Source of the DNA: JBBQWZ01 sp038210135
GTDB taxonomy: Bacteria; Acidobacteriota; Terriglobia; Bryobacterales; Bryobacteraceae
Assembly: GCA_038210135.1 (NCBI GenBank)
Contig: JBBQWZ010000010.1
Location: 62,001-126,000 of the forward strand
Length of the DNA: 64,000 nucleotides
Reading direction: 5' to 3'
Below, piece by piece: positions 10,150 through 18,342 of this stretch. Position 1 is the stretch's first letter; each line of letters opens with the position of its first letter. The position numbers and the translations under genes are program-made. Under the pieces are notes generated by a model. It was not told the origin of the DNA and searched no databases. It saw nothing but the letters and a program-made list of their open reading frames with translations.

Positions 10150-10178
10150 AAAAGCCCCTGCCCTGCGCAGGAGCTTTT
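10150..10178. terminator. Bidirectional rho-independent terminator
   Basis: A 12-base stem with one mismatch (AAAAGCCCCTGC against GCAGGAGCTTTT) and a 5-base loop lies between the end of the efflux operon and the end of the convergent gene at 10204. It has T-rich or A-rich flanks on both sides, so it can serve both strands. Confidence 0.85.
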
Positions 10179-10203
10179 CTGTTGTTACGGAGCGGCTAGT
10201 ACC

Positions 10204-11886
10204 TTACGGCTTGAACGTGATGTCCGATTCCGCTCCGAACTTGCGATAGTTGCGGAAGTCGATCACGTTGCGGCTGCAGGTGTTCGAATTGCGGATGCAG
10301 CTGAGATTCTCCGAATGCGTGGGCAGCAGGAAGTTGCCACTCGAGATGCGCACGAAATCATAGTCGGTGGCGGATTCGACGGTGTCGAGCGGAAATTCCT
10401 TCGGCATGTTCTTCGCCTGCATTTCAATGCGAAGGACGCGCGAAGTTTCCTTGTCGATCCAGACCGTGCCCTTGTAGGACGGCCGGTAGGTCTGGCCCTC
10501 GGCGATGATCTGCCAATGCGAATTCGGCTGCTCGACCAGGAAGCCATAGACGCGGGCGGCGCGATGCGAGACCGTCTCCGAACCCCGGCTGCGGAAATCG
10601 GCGGCGGTCGCGGGCGAGAAAAGATCCTGCAAAACCGTCGCGAATTCACCGGTGGACCAGGATCCGCTGTCTTGAATTTTGCCTTTCGGCGGCTTGCCGT
10701 TCAGCAGAATATTGCGATATTGCTCGCGGCCGTTTTCATAAACTAAGTCGGTCGAGATGTTGTCCTGCGGATTCCAACTGGCCTTCGAAGTCGTACTGTA
10801 GAATCGCGTCGTGAATTGCTTGACGACATAGTTAGGCAACGTCTCGACGAACGACGTCGCCATCTCGCGCGCCTTCTCGATAAACGGATCGACGTCGCGT
10901 TCCGGTGCCTGCGGCAGAGCCGGCGCGTCCTCGACCGGAACAGTATTCCGTGCTCCACGATCTTCCATCGCTTTCCGTCCACCGGTGACGGATTGGCCCG
11001 AAGCAGTGCGATTGATCCGCGCGTCGGCGACCTCGACCTCATCGTCGGACGATTTTCGCGGCGCGGGTTTGCCGCGTACCAAACGAGGCGCGTCCGGATC
11101 GCGGTTGGCCGCCGAGCGCACTTCCGTCGGATTGTTCACGACGTCCGAATCGGCGTCGGCTTCTTTCGCCTTCGAATCGGCACGTTTCATGGTCGGGCGG
11201 TCGTCGGATTTCTTCGCGTCGCTGTCTGAGCCCGCGGCGCGGCGCATCGTCGGGCGGTCATCGTCGGATTTCCTGGTGTCCGCTGTTCGTGCACTGTCAG
11301 AGGATCCGCCGGCGCGCTTCATCACGGGGCGGTCGGGATCGGAAGACCTGGCGGCGGGCGCTTCCTTTTCTTCGTCGCTCATCTTGATGTCGTCGCCGAT
11401 GGGCTGGCGCGCTTTCGCGCGCTCAGAAGGCGTACCACCTTTTTCAAACGTCACGCGAACCGCGAAGTAGCGGCTCTTATCATCCTGGGATGCTTCGATG
11501 AACAGGTGATCGCCAGGTTGCAGGTCGGTCGGATTCAGGGGCTTCGCGCCTTCAACGAACTTGGTAGACGGCGCGTGCGAAATATGGATGACGCGATGGT
11601 CTTCAGTCTCGATCACCAGCTCGGATTCCTTGAACTGGCGGAGCAGACCGCGCATTTCGGACGTCGCCACCGCGTCCTCGGAATTGACTTTTTTCTTGCC
11701 GCGCGGAATGGAGGGAATACTGGTCCCGGTTCCAGTACCTTGGGGATAGCGCGGATCGGTTCCAGGTGGATACCGGCCGGGTGGATAGCCTCCGCCGGGA
11801 TATCCGCCTCCCGTTGCCGGAGGGAACTGCGCCAGCGCAGCCGTTACCCCGAGCGTCACAAATACACCAATCCGGATAGCGCGCAT
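10204..11886 (-). CDS. Secreted protein of unknown function with charged repeats
   Basis: The 560-residue product has a signal peptide (cleavage near ALAQ, residue 20), then a Gly/Pro/Tyr-rich low-complexity stretch (about 20-60). A globular segment follows (about 70-150). Next is a long charged, probably disordered region with three DRPxMKRA-type repeats (DPDRPVMKRA, DDDRPTMRRA and SDDRPTMKRA). The C-terminal domain (about 335-560) has four Cys-containing positions near its end. The disordered region is rich in Ser, Asp, Lys and Arg. I do not recognise a family with known function. It is transcribed alone, upstream and downstream of terminator hairpins. It is probably periplasmic or outer-membrane associated, since no membrane segment follows the signal peptide. 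Confidence 0.8.
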   Translation of the reverse strand: MRAIRIGVFVTLGVTAALAQFPPATGGGYPGGGYPPGRYPPGTDPRYPQGTGTGTSIPSIPRGKKKVNSEDAVATSEMRGLLRQFKESELVIETEDHRVIHISHAPSTKFVEGAKPLNPTDLQPGDHLFIEASQDDKSRYFAVRVTFEKGGTPSERAKARQPIGDDIKMSDEEKEAPAARSSDPDRPVMKRAGGSSDSARTADTRKSDDDRPTMRRAAGSDSDAKKSDDRPTMKRADSKAKEADADSDVVNNPTEVRSAANRDPDAPRLVRGKPAPRKSSDDEVEVADARINRTASGQSVTGGRKAMEDRGARNTVPVEDAPALPQAPERDVDPFIEKAREMATSFVETLPNYVVKQFTTRFYSTTSKASWNPQDNISTDLVYENGREQYRNILLNGKPPKGKIQDSGSWSTGEFATVLQDLFSPATAADFRSRGSETVSHRAARVYGFLVEQPNSHWQIIAEGQTYRPSYKGTVWIDKETSRVLRIEMQAKNMPKEFPLDTVESATDYDFVRISSGNFLLPTHSENLSCIRNSNTCSRNVIDFRNYRKFGAESDITFKP

Positions 11887-11979
11887 AGATTGCCTTTTCG
11901 ACGGAAGCCTGCGAGGTCAGGTTACCAGCAATCGCAACCGCGCTCAATGGGCACCCAAAAGGCGGGATCCGAACGAACA

Positions 11980-12013
11980 ATGGCCGCCATTCCAGTTGCG
12001 GAATGGCGGCCAT
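11980..12013 (-). terminator. Strong hairpin, probable terminator of the small gene upstream
   Basis: A perfect 14-base stem (ATGGCCGCCATTCC paired with GGAATGGCGGCCAT) with a 6-base loop sits in the 209-base gap between the genes ending at 12096 and starting at 11886. Both flanking genes read on the minus strand. The T-run on the minus side is weak (TTGTTCGTT), so termination there is likely but not certain. Confidence 0.6.
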
Positions 12014-12095
12014 GTGATTTTAAGAACAATCTGTCAAAAACAGATACAAAGCCCGGCAGTGGAGTGCCCTACCAAACGGGACACCCGGCGCGCCT

Positions 12096-12326
12096 TTAGG
12101 ATTCAGCTTCCGCGGGTTGGTTCCGCATCGGGTCAGCACTCGAGTAGGCCGGCAAATCCAGATCCTCCTCGTCGCGCCCGGCCAACATAATGTCGTCCTC
12201 GCTGGGCAATCCAGGCTTATCTTCTTTTTTATTTTGAAGTCGCTTGGCCTGCTTGTCGCGGGACTTCTCCATACGAGCGGCTTCTTTCTGTCTCTTATTA
12301 AAGGTCGTACGTGAACGTGTGGCCAT
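12096..12326 (-). CDS. Small charged protein of unknown function
   Basis: The 76-residue product has a strongly basic N-terminal half (RSRTTFNKRQKEAARMEK, many Lys/Arg, predicted helix) and a strongly acidic C-terminal half (SEDDIMLAGRDEEDLDL). It has no signal peptide or membrane segment. Short proteins with the same RTTFxKRQKE start recur in Acidobacteria as far as I recall, but I know of no assigned function. The basic half could bind nucleic acid, which is inference only. It lies downstream of the RRM protein gene, separated from it by a terminator, so it probably has its own promoter. Confidence 0.7.
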   Translation of the reverse strand: MATRSRTTFNKRQKEAARMEKSRDKQAKRLQNKKEDKPGLPSEDDIMLAGRDEEDLDLPAYSSADPMRNQPAEAES

Positions 12327-12349
12327 GGGCCGTGTCCTCCTTCAAAATG

Positions 12350-12373
12350 AAGCCCCGCTTTAGCGCGGGGCTT
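12350..12373 (-). terminator. Rho-independent terminator of the RRM protein gene
   Basis: A 9-base perfect stem (AAGCCCCGC with GCGGGGCTT) with a 6-base loop is followed on the minus strand by CATTTTG. It lies 20 bases after the stop of the RNA-binding protein gene. Confidence 0.8.
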
Positions 12374-12393
12374 GTTAAGAACTCGATGGGAAG

Positions 12394-12699
12394 CTACCAG
12401 CGCTTGGGACGGCGATCTCCGCCGCGACCACCGCCGCCGCCGCCACCACCCTCGGTCTTGGGGCGGGCTTCATTCACATTGATTGCGCGGCCGCCGAGAT
12501 TGGCACCGTTGAGCGCGGCGATGGCCTGTTCGGCTTCATGCGCGTTCGACATTTCGACGAACCCGAATCCGCGCGAGCGGCCCGTGTCGCGGTCGGTTAC
12601 GAGACTGACGCTCTCTACCGTTCCATGTTGTTCAAAGAGAGAGCGCAACGATTGTTCCGTCGCCCCGAAATCCAAATTGCCTACAAACAGCTTCTTCAA
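12394..12699 (-). CDS. RRM-domain RNA-binding protein with Gly-rich tail
   Basis: The 101-residue product is a single RNA recognition motif with RNP2 LFVGNL (residues 4-9) and RNP1 RGFGFVEM (43-50). A tail of about 20 residues rich in Gly and Arg ends the protein. This layout matches bacterial Rbp proteins, which bind single-stranded RNA and are often linked to cold or stress response. I place the start at the TTG at 12697-12699. AAGGAG precedes it by 6 bases, the protein then opens MKKLFVGNL as in its relatives, and the longer frame to 12819 adds 40 unrelated residues. It is a single-gene unit with its own terminator. Confidence 0.9.
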   Translation of the reverse strand: MKKLFVGNLDFGATEQSLRSLFEQHGTVESVSLVTDRDTGRSRGFGFVEMSNAHEAEQAIAALNGANLGGRAINVNEARPKTEGGGGGGGGRGGDRRPKRW

Positions 12700-12868
12700 G
12701 AGTGTCTCCTTACATTTGACGGCGGGCAGTTCGTAGCAGAATGGAAATTCTTGCCAAGAGGCGGGACGATCAAACGCAACCCTAGTGTAACAGGTTTCCC
12801 GCGGACCCTCAAATATCAACGATTTGTTTAGGAAAACGGCGTATTTTCGCTGGCGGGCGGGTACCGAT

Positions 12869-13666
12869 TCAGGTCAACTCTTCCGGAAAAAGCACGTAGC
12901 CTTCCGCTGGCGGGTAGAGTTCCCTCAATAGTTCCAAACGTTTACGGAGATATCGGCTCGGCAGCTGCCGCGGACCGGTTTCGACGTCAATATCGCAGCA
13001 AAGACCGTGTAAATACAGAGTCAGGCTGTCAATAAACGACTGGCGAAGGTAGGCCGTGTACGACGGACTTTCCTTGCGCGCGCCCTTTTGACGGCGCAGC
13101 AGGGTCTGCTTCGCAGTCCAACTGGCGTCATCCACCTCGCCATGGGCGTCCGCGCTTAACTCCTCGCGGATCAAGCGAGTATAGGCGCCGCGAACCGTAT
13201 CGTTCCACTGATCGGCCATTAGGGTCGCCAGGCGCCGGTACAGCCGATAATGATACTCGGCGATCTCTTGGTCCTTCAAGGCGAAAACCAGGACGGCCTC
13301 GCCCTCAAGGCGCAAATCGGAGTCCGTGGACGCCCGCTTCTCGGCGGGTTTCTCCATCGATACGTAGTCGGCCGAGGCTTTGCCGTTGGCTTTACCCGTC
13401 TTTTCGAGATACGGAACCAGCAGGATACGCAGTTTCGGCAATGCAGCCGCTACAGACGGCGGCAGCGCCGCAATCGGCTCCTCGACGTATTCCTTGAAGT
13501 CCTCATTACTCATCGGCACCGCGGCGCAATAATACGACACCGAGTTCGAGAGCGGAATCATCTCGCCGCGCATGCGCTCCGCGAACTGGCGGACGCTGAC
13601 TTTGCTAACGACGTCGGTTTTCTGGAGTTCGGGGCGATCTAGTGCGGACATCTGAGGGTTTCGCAT
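12869..13666 (-). CDS. Hypothetical protein, 265 residues
   Basis: I do not recognise this protein. It has no signal peptide or membrane segment. It contains a mid-region rich in Lys, Glu and Ala (about 85-115), then predicted helices with REELSADAHGEV and a C-terminal segment ending YVLFPEELT. Codon use and GC content match the neighbours, and no overlapping gene competes, so it is probably real. ATG at 13666 or 13651 are both possible starts; neither has a clear ribosome-binding site. It runs opposite to the broken HNH gene that begins about 100 bases away. Confidence 0.6.
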   Translation of the reverse strand: MRNPQMSALDRPELQKTDVVSKVSVRQFAERMRGEMIPLSNSVSYYCAAVPMSNEDFKEYVEEPIAALPPSVAAALPKLRILLVPYLEKTGKANGKASADYVSMEKPAEKRASTDSDLRLEGEAVLVFALKDQEIAEYHYRLYRRLATLMADQWNDTVRGAYTRLIREELSADAHGEVDDASWTAKQTLLRRQKGARKESPSYTAYLRQSFIDSLTLYLHGLCCDIDVETGPRQLPSRYLRKRLELLRELYPPAEGYVLFPEELT

Positions 13667-13769
13667 ACCAGTGTACCGCGCTTATGGCGCGGCGGGACTC
13701 AAATCGTTTGGTGCAGAAAATCGGCTATGCTGGACATCAACGGAACCATTCCGGCTCGGAGGGCTGGTC

Positions 13770-14122
13770 GTGCGCTTTGCCGCAATCCTATTCGCGCTCG
13801 TTGTGGGATTCACCCCGGCGCTCGCTAAGGGCCATTCGAGCAGCCATTCTCACGGCCACAGCCATCACTCGGGTCACTCGCGTGGATCGCATTCTTCGGC
13901 CGGATCTTCCTCGCATCGAAAACACCACCGGTCGAGTGCGGCCAGACTGCCTTCCGCAGTTCGCATCCTTGTCCTTCAACTGGCGATGCATCGGCGCGAA
14001 AGCCTTGCCCCGGTTACGTGATCGACCACATCCAACCGTTGAAGCGTGGCGGAGCGGATAATCCTTCGAACATGCAGTGGCAAACCCGCGAAGCCGCCAA
14101 AGCCAAAGACCGGATCGAGTAG
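13770..14122 (+). pseudogene. Secreted HNH endonuclease, broken by two frameshifts
   Basis: The first frame starts at GTG 13770, with GGAGGG 6 bases upstream. It encodes a signal peptide (VRFAAILFALVVGFTPALA) and a His/Ser-rich stretch. Around 13905-13935 a second frame reads NTTGRVRP, matching the usual RDxxGRIxRS segment. From about 13940 to the stop at 14120-14122 a third frame reads HPCPSTG, CPGYVIDHIQPLKRGG and PSNMQWQT. This is the zinc-binding and catalytic HNH part of a known family of small secreted nucleases. All pieces are present and in order, so one short indel at each junction would explain the state. It is either a recent pseudogene or carries sequencing errors. Confidence 0.8.
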
Positions 14123-14191
14123 CCCGAACATGCGCGCGGCCGGGCGGAAAGCGATCCTTCCGATCCCGGCCGCACCACAACCTTCGAACGA

Positions 14192-14371
14192 TTATTTCTC
14201 GAGGACCTTCTCGATTTGCCCGACCTTCTTCTGGATGGTGCCGCCGACCTTCTCGGCCGTGCCTTCATTCTCAAGATTCGGGTTGTTGGTCAACTCGCCG
14301 ACCTTCTCTTTCACTGCGCCCTTCATTTCGTGCAGTTTGCCTTCGAGTTGATCTTTCGTGCTCGGATTCAT
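14192..14371 (-). CDS. CsbD family stress-response protein
   Basis: The 59-residue product contains the CsbD pattern: KDQLEGKLHEMKGAVKEKVG, then NEGTAEKVGG and a Lys/Glu-rich helix ending VLEK. CsbD proteins are small, hydrophilic and strongly stress-induced in many bacteria; their molecular job is unknown. AGAGGAAAA precedes the ATG at 14369-14371, giving a reasonable ribosome-binding site. The gene is short enough to be missed by length filters. It is transcribed away from lpxB, and the 214 bases between them hold two family-B hairpins. Confidence 0.9.
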   Translation of the reverse strand: MNPSTKDQLEGKLHEMKGAVKEKVGELTNNPNLENEGTAEKVGGTIQKKVGQIEKVLEK

Positions 14372-14421
14372 AGGTTTTCCTCTTTCTAGTTCTCTGACCG
14401 CGTGATTCGGTTCGAAACGAT

Positions 14422-14465
14422 CCCCGCCGTAACCGGCGGGTTAAACCCCGGGCGTCAGCCCGGGA
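14422..14465. repeat. Two adjacent family-B 20-nt hairpins
   Basis: CCCGCCG-TAAC-CGGCGGG (14423-14440) is followed six bases later by CCCGGGC-GTCA-GCCCGGG (14447-14464). Each is an 18-20 nt hairpin with a 4-base loop, matching the dispersed 20-nt family seen at 35917, 42557, 42644, 47114, 47162, 47210, 51716 and 51784. They lie between the divergent CsbD and lpxB genes. Confidence 0.75.
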
Positions 14466-14585
14466 TAATTTTCATCCGGTCAAGGCACTACTAGAAGGAC
14501 TCTTCCGGAAGCGGAAAACGTTCAAAGAAAGATTTACTCGTTGCGCCCGTGTTTGCATTGCGCCGATCGTCAATACTGAAAGAAG

Positions 14586-15803
14586 GTGAAGATCCTCGTT
14601 TCGGCCGGTGAAGCCTCAGGCGACCTTTATATGTCGCATCTGGTGGTCGCCTTGCGCCGACGCCATCCCGACGCGGAGTTCTTTGGCTGCGGTGGACCGC
14701 GCATGCGCGCTTCCGGCGTCCGCATCCTGCTGGAGCGCCTTTCGATCGTCGGACTGGTCGAGGTGATCCGCCATATCCCCGCGATCTATGGCGAATTCCG
14801 CAAGCTGGTCCGCGCCGCCGAGCAGGAAGAGCCCGACCTCGCGATCCTCTGTGATACGCCGGACTTCAACCTGCGCGTCGCCAAAAAGCTAAAAAAGCTG
14901 GGTATCCCGGTGGTCTACCTGATCGCTCCGCAGGTCTGGGCCTGGAGGCAGGGCCGCGTCCGCGCCTTCCCCGCCCTGATGGACCTGCTTCTCTGCATCT
15001 TCCCTTTCGAGGAGCCTTGGTTTCGCCAGCGCGGCGTCAACGCGGTCTACATCGGGCATCCCCTGACGCGCATCGTGCGTGCGCCAGGCGAGATCCAACT
15101 GGCTGAAAATACAATTGCGATCCTTCCGGGCAGCCGTCAGGGCGAAGTCGCGCGCCACCTGCCGGATCTGCTCGCGACCGTTGCCTTGTTACGCGCCAAG
15201 CGGCCGGAACTGCAATTTGTGATGGCATTGCCCTCGGGCTTTGCCGCTAACGCCGGTCCACAATTTTCGGAACGCATTCGCGCGGCGTCCATCCAAGTGA
15301 AGGAAGGCTCCACCTGGGATGTACTGGCACAGGCCAAGGTTGCGCTCGCAGCTTCCGGCACGGTGACGATGGAGGCGGCGATGCTTGGGACCCCGATGGT
15401 GACCTTTTACCGGGTAAACGCGCTAAGTTGGTTTCTGGGGCGCAGGCTGGTCCGCGTTCCTCACGTGACAATGGTAAATCTCATCGGTTCCCACCCGTCG
15501 GGCGCCGGCGTCAACAGGGAAGGCGTGGGAAGCGTCCAGCCGGGGTCCGAGTTCGGTTCGAAGCGAATTGTCTCCGAGTGGATTCAGGATGAAATGACCC
15601 CGGCGAATCTGGCCGGGGCGGTCGAGAGGTTGTTGGACGACGAGGCGGCGCGAAATCAGATGCGGCTCGACCTCGCCGCAGTGACGAGACAGTTGTCTGG
15701 CGAAACAGATCCGATGGAGAAGGCGGCGAGTGAAGTCGATGAGCTCTTGGTTAACTGGGAAAAGCGAAGTTTGCGGAAAGATTCCGAACATGTTTCGTCG
15801 TAA
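14586..15803 (+). CDS. lpxB: Lipid-A-disaccharide synthase
   Basis: The 405-residue product is a glycosyltransferase family 19 enzyme. It condenses UDP-2,3-diacylglucosamine with lipid X to make the lipid A disaccharide at the inner face of the inner membrane. Diagnostic stretches are SAGEASGDLY at the N-terminus, GCGGPRM, AIYGEFRK, CDTPDFNLRVAK, PQVWAWRQGR, LPGSRQGEVARHLP and ASGTVTMEAAMLGTPMV. The start is GTG at 14586. A purine-rich GAAAGAAG stretch just upstream serves as a weak ribosome-binding site. The C-terminus overlaps the next gene by 14 bases, so the two are probably co-translated. Its presence shows a lipid A-containing outer membrane. Confidence 0.95.
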   Translation: MKILVSAGEASGDLYMSHLVVALRRRHPDAEFFGCGGPRMRASGVRILLERLSIVGLVEVIRHIPAIYGEFRKLVRAAEQEEPDLAILCDTPDFNLRVAKKLKKLGIPVVYLIAPQVWAWRQGRVRAFPALMDLLLCIFPFEEPWFRQRGVNAVYIGHPLTRIVRAPGEIQLAENTIAILPGSRQGEVARHLPDLLATVALLRAKRPELQFVMALPSGFAANAGPQFSERIRAASIQVKEGSTWDVLAQAKVALAASGTVTMEAAMLGTPMVTFYRVNALSWFLGRRLVRVPHVTMVNLIGSHPSGAGVNREGVGSVQPGSEFGSKRIVSEWIQDEMTPANLAGAVERLLDDEAARNQMRLDLAAVTRQLSGETDPMEKAASEVDELLVNWEKRSLRKDSEHVSS

Positions 15804-17751
15804 CGCGGGCCGCATGGTCCTGTTGGCCGCCGCGCTCTCGAGTCTGCTGTCCGCCCAGGAGCGCAGGACCGCGCGCATCGACGTCGAACATTACACCATC
15901 GACGCGGAAATCAACCCGCGCACGCAAACCCTGACCGCGAACGTCTCCATGCGCTTCGTGCCGCAAGAGGATGCCACCAGCCTCCAGTTCGAGTACAACA
16001 ACGCGCTCACGCTGCCGAAAATCACCGACGATTCCGGCCGCACGTTGCAGGCCTCGCGATCGGCCGAAAATTCGCAGATCCGGCTGTCGCTGCCGGATGC
16101 CCTTCCGAAAGGCAAGCCCAGCACGCTGACCTTCAGCTACGACGGCCGCCTGACCGGCGCCGAAGAATCGCCGGTGTACGGAATCAAGTTCGCGGCCATC
16201 CAGCCGGACCACGCCTTCCTTCTGTATCCGGCGCGCTGGTTTCCCGTAAACGAATACACGGTGGACCGCTTTACCGCCGACATACGCCTGGTTGTGCCCA
16301 CCGGTTTCCGCGTGATCGGCAGCGGCGTCGAGACCTCCGACACCGCTCCCGCCGATAAGGTCGCGTATCGCTTCAAGTCCTCGACCGCGTCCTTCCCTGG
16401 CAGCATCGCGATTGTGAAGGGCGATCCCAAACCGATCTCGTCGGGCGGCATTACGACCACATTCTACTTGCGCGAAGCGGCGGCGATGGCAGCGCCCTAT
16501 GCGGAAGAGATCGGCAAGGTGATGGCGTTCCTGACGCATCTCTATGGCCTGGCTCCGAAAGCGAACCTCACTGTAGTCGAGACCGAAAAGGGAGCTCCAG
16601 AAGGTTACTCCGCGCCGGGAATTCTGTTTCTGTCGCCGCGTGCTCTAGGCACCAGTGTCCGCTCGGATCTGCTGGTAAATCAGATTGCACGCCAATGGTG
16701 GGGCAACATGATTTCGCCCAGTTCGCGGAACCACATGTGGTTCATCAACGGGCTGACGCGCTATGCCGAATTGCAATATCTGGAGCAGTCGAATCCCGGC
16801 TCGTTTGAAACCAAAATGCGCGACGCTTACATTGAGGCGCTCACCGTCGAACAGCCTCCGCTGATTCAGACCGCGCGATTAGAAGATTACTCCCCCGAGT
16901 ATTGGGCCGCCACGGCAGGCAAAGGCGCCGCGATCCTGAACATGCTGCGCTACGTGACCGGCGATGAAGTGTTCCTCAAAATTCTGAAGACTTTCCCCGA
17001 TCAATTCGCGAACAAGGCGGCCTCGACCAACGACTTCCGCAAGGTCGCGGAAACCGTATTCGGCGAAAGCTTGCAGTGGTTCTTCACCGAGTGGATCGAA
17101 TCCAGCGGCGCCCCCGAATTCAAGATGGAATTTACGGTATTCCGCACGCAGAAGGGCTTCCGCGTTCTCGGGAAAGTGAACCAGGATCTCGACACCTTCC
17201 GCATGCCGGTGGACGTAAAAGTCGAAACCGAAGGCAACCCGGAAGAGAAGCGCGTCGAAGTGGTCGGAACGTCGAGCGAGTTCGTGGTCGAGACGTTCGG
17301 CAAGCCGAAGAGCGTGATCCTCGATCCGAAGAACAAGGTCCTGCGCTTCTCAAATGACATTCGCGTGGCGGTGGCCATCCGGCGGGGCGAGCAGTTTGTC
17401 GAGATCGGCGAATATCCGGATGCGCTGAAGGAATACCAGAAGGCGCTCGAAGTCCAGCGCAATTCCTCGCTCGCGCATTATCGCGTCGGCGAAGTGTTCT
17501 TCCTGCAGGCCAACTGGCAGTCCGCCGCGAACGAATTCCGTGAATCGCTTTCGGGCGACCTGCTGCCGAAATGGACCGAAGTGTGGGGGCACATTCAGCT
17601 CGGCAAGATCTTTGACATCACCGATCAGCGCGAGCGAGCGGTGAATGAATACCGCCAGGCGATCCGCACCAAGGACAACACCCAAGGTGCGCTCGAAGAA
17701 GCCGGAAAGTACGTCACGGCTCCGTATAAGCGCCAGGCGTCCACGAATTAG
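15790..17751 (+). CDS. Secreted M1-peptidase-like protein, active site lost, with TPR tail
   Basis: The 653-residue protein has a signal peptide (start ATG 15790, cleavage near LLSAQ). An N-terminal M1-type beta-domain follows (YTIDAEINPRTQTL), then a gluzincin-like catalytic domain. At least three TPR-like helices lie at the C-terminus (from about residue 535, with YPDALKEYQKALEV and RERAVNEYRQAI). In place of HExxH it has NQIARQWWGN (about 297-306). The distal NEG motif is replaced by ING, so all zinc ligands and the catalytic Glu are gone. It is therefore probably a binding or scaffold protein in the periplasm rather than a peptidase. It overlaps lpxB by 14 bases, hinting at an envelope role. 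An upstream in-frame ATG (15730) was rejected because it hides the signal peptide. Confidence 0.85.
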   Translation: MFRRNAGRMVLLAAALSSLLSAQERRTARIDVEHYTIDAEINPRTQTLTANVSMRFVPQEDATSLQFEYNNALTLPKITDDSGRTLQASRSAENSQIRLSLPDALPKGKPSTLTFSYDGRLTGAEESPVYGIKFAAIQPDHAFLLYPARWFPVNEYTVDRFTADIRLVVPTGFRVIGSGVETSDTAPADKVAYRFKSSTASFPGSIAIVKGDPKPISSGGITTTFYLREAAAMAAPYAEEIGKVMAFLTHLYGLAPKANLTVVETEKGAPEGYSAPGILFLSPRALGTSVRSDLLVNQIARQWWGNMISPSSRNHMWFINGLTRYAELQYLEQSNPGSFETKMRDAYIEALTVEQPPLIQTARLEDYSPEYWAATAGKGAAILNMLRYVTGDEVFLKILKTFPDQFANKAASTNDFRKVAETVFGESLQWFFTEWIESSGAPEFKMEFTVFRTQKGFRVLGKVNQDLDTFRMPVDVKVETEGNPEEKRVEVVGTSSEFVVETFGKPKSVILDPKNKVLRFSNDIRVAVAIRRGEQFVEIGEYPDALKEYQKALEVQRNSSLAHYRVGEVFFLQANWQSAANEFRESLSGDLLPKWTEVWGHIQLGKIFDITDQRERAVNEYRQAIRTKDNTQGALEEAGKYVTAPYKRQASTN

Positions 17752-17779
17752 CGCTTCACGTAAATGGACTGACCAGCCG

Positions 17780-18043
17780 TTACGGTTTCCACGGCACGGC
17801 AAAGTTCTCCAAAATAGGTTCGCAGGAACGGATCTCGTTGCTTGGTACACGCACGATCACGAAGCCAAGATCTAAGGCTTTGAGATTGTTCTGAACTTCC
17901 AGGTTTCAGTCAACTGTCACGAAAACATCGAAGCTGGTCCTGTGCGAATTCCAGCAACGGACCATCTTTACTGCTTCGCCAGCCCATCTCCGAGACAGTC
18001 TGAACAGAATGTCCGGGAAACACTCGTCTAAGAGGATACGCAC
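17780..18043 (-). pseudogene. DUF5615 PIN-like toxin, decayed
   Basis: Reading from GTG 18043, one frame gives RILLDECFP, the typical N-terminus of the DUF5615 PIN-like toxins. A second frame then gives QTVSEMGWRSSKDG and LLEFAQDQ, and a third gives FDVFVTVD-stop-NLEVQNNLKALDLGF, ending at 17780. Thus a deletion near residue 12, a frameshift near 17925 and a TGA in place of the conserved Arg in VTVDRNL have inactivated it. The gene overlaps the stop of the DUF433 antitoxin by 16 bases, the usual arrangement for this pair. The recognisable remains cover nearly the whole family length apart from the missing N-terminal segment. Confidence 0.82.
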
Positions 18044-18264
18044 GCCAGAAGATTGTCTTTGGCCAGTTCGATGAACTGAACCGCCTGCTGTTTACTCACC
18101 GACGGAAAGCCTTCCAGAAAATTATCTAGTGTCGAATTGCCTTTGATGTGGTCGATCAGAGCCTGAACCGGCACCCGCGTGCCCTTGAAGCAAGGAGTTC
18201 CGCTCATGCGTTCGGCATCGATCCAAACGAGATTTGCCAGCAGATCCTTCTGTTCCGCGGCCAT
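18028..18264 (-). CDS. DUF433 family antitoxin-like protein
   Basis: The 78-residue product has the DUF433 signature: WIDAERMSGTPCFKGTRVPVQALIDHI near the N-terminus and a C-terminal VSKQQAVQFIELAKDNLL helix. DUF433 proteins have a winged-helix DNA-binding fold and are commonly the antitoxin partner of DUF5615 PIN-like toxins. Here the antitoxin frame is intact while the partner gene just downstream is dead, leaving an orphan antitoxin. It overlaps no essential part of the divergent shc gene, whose start is about 80 bases away. Confidence 0.88.
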   Translation of the reverse strand: MAAEQKDLLANLVWIDAERMSGTPCFKGTRVPVQALIDHIKGNSTLDNFLEGFPSVSKQQAVQFIELAKDNLLACVSS

Positions 18265-18342
18265 GACTCCAACCTAGCCGAAAGCGACGCGACGCGCAAA
18301 CCCGGTAAGCACCACACTGGAGCCCGGCCCTACAATGGACGC

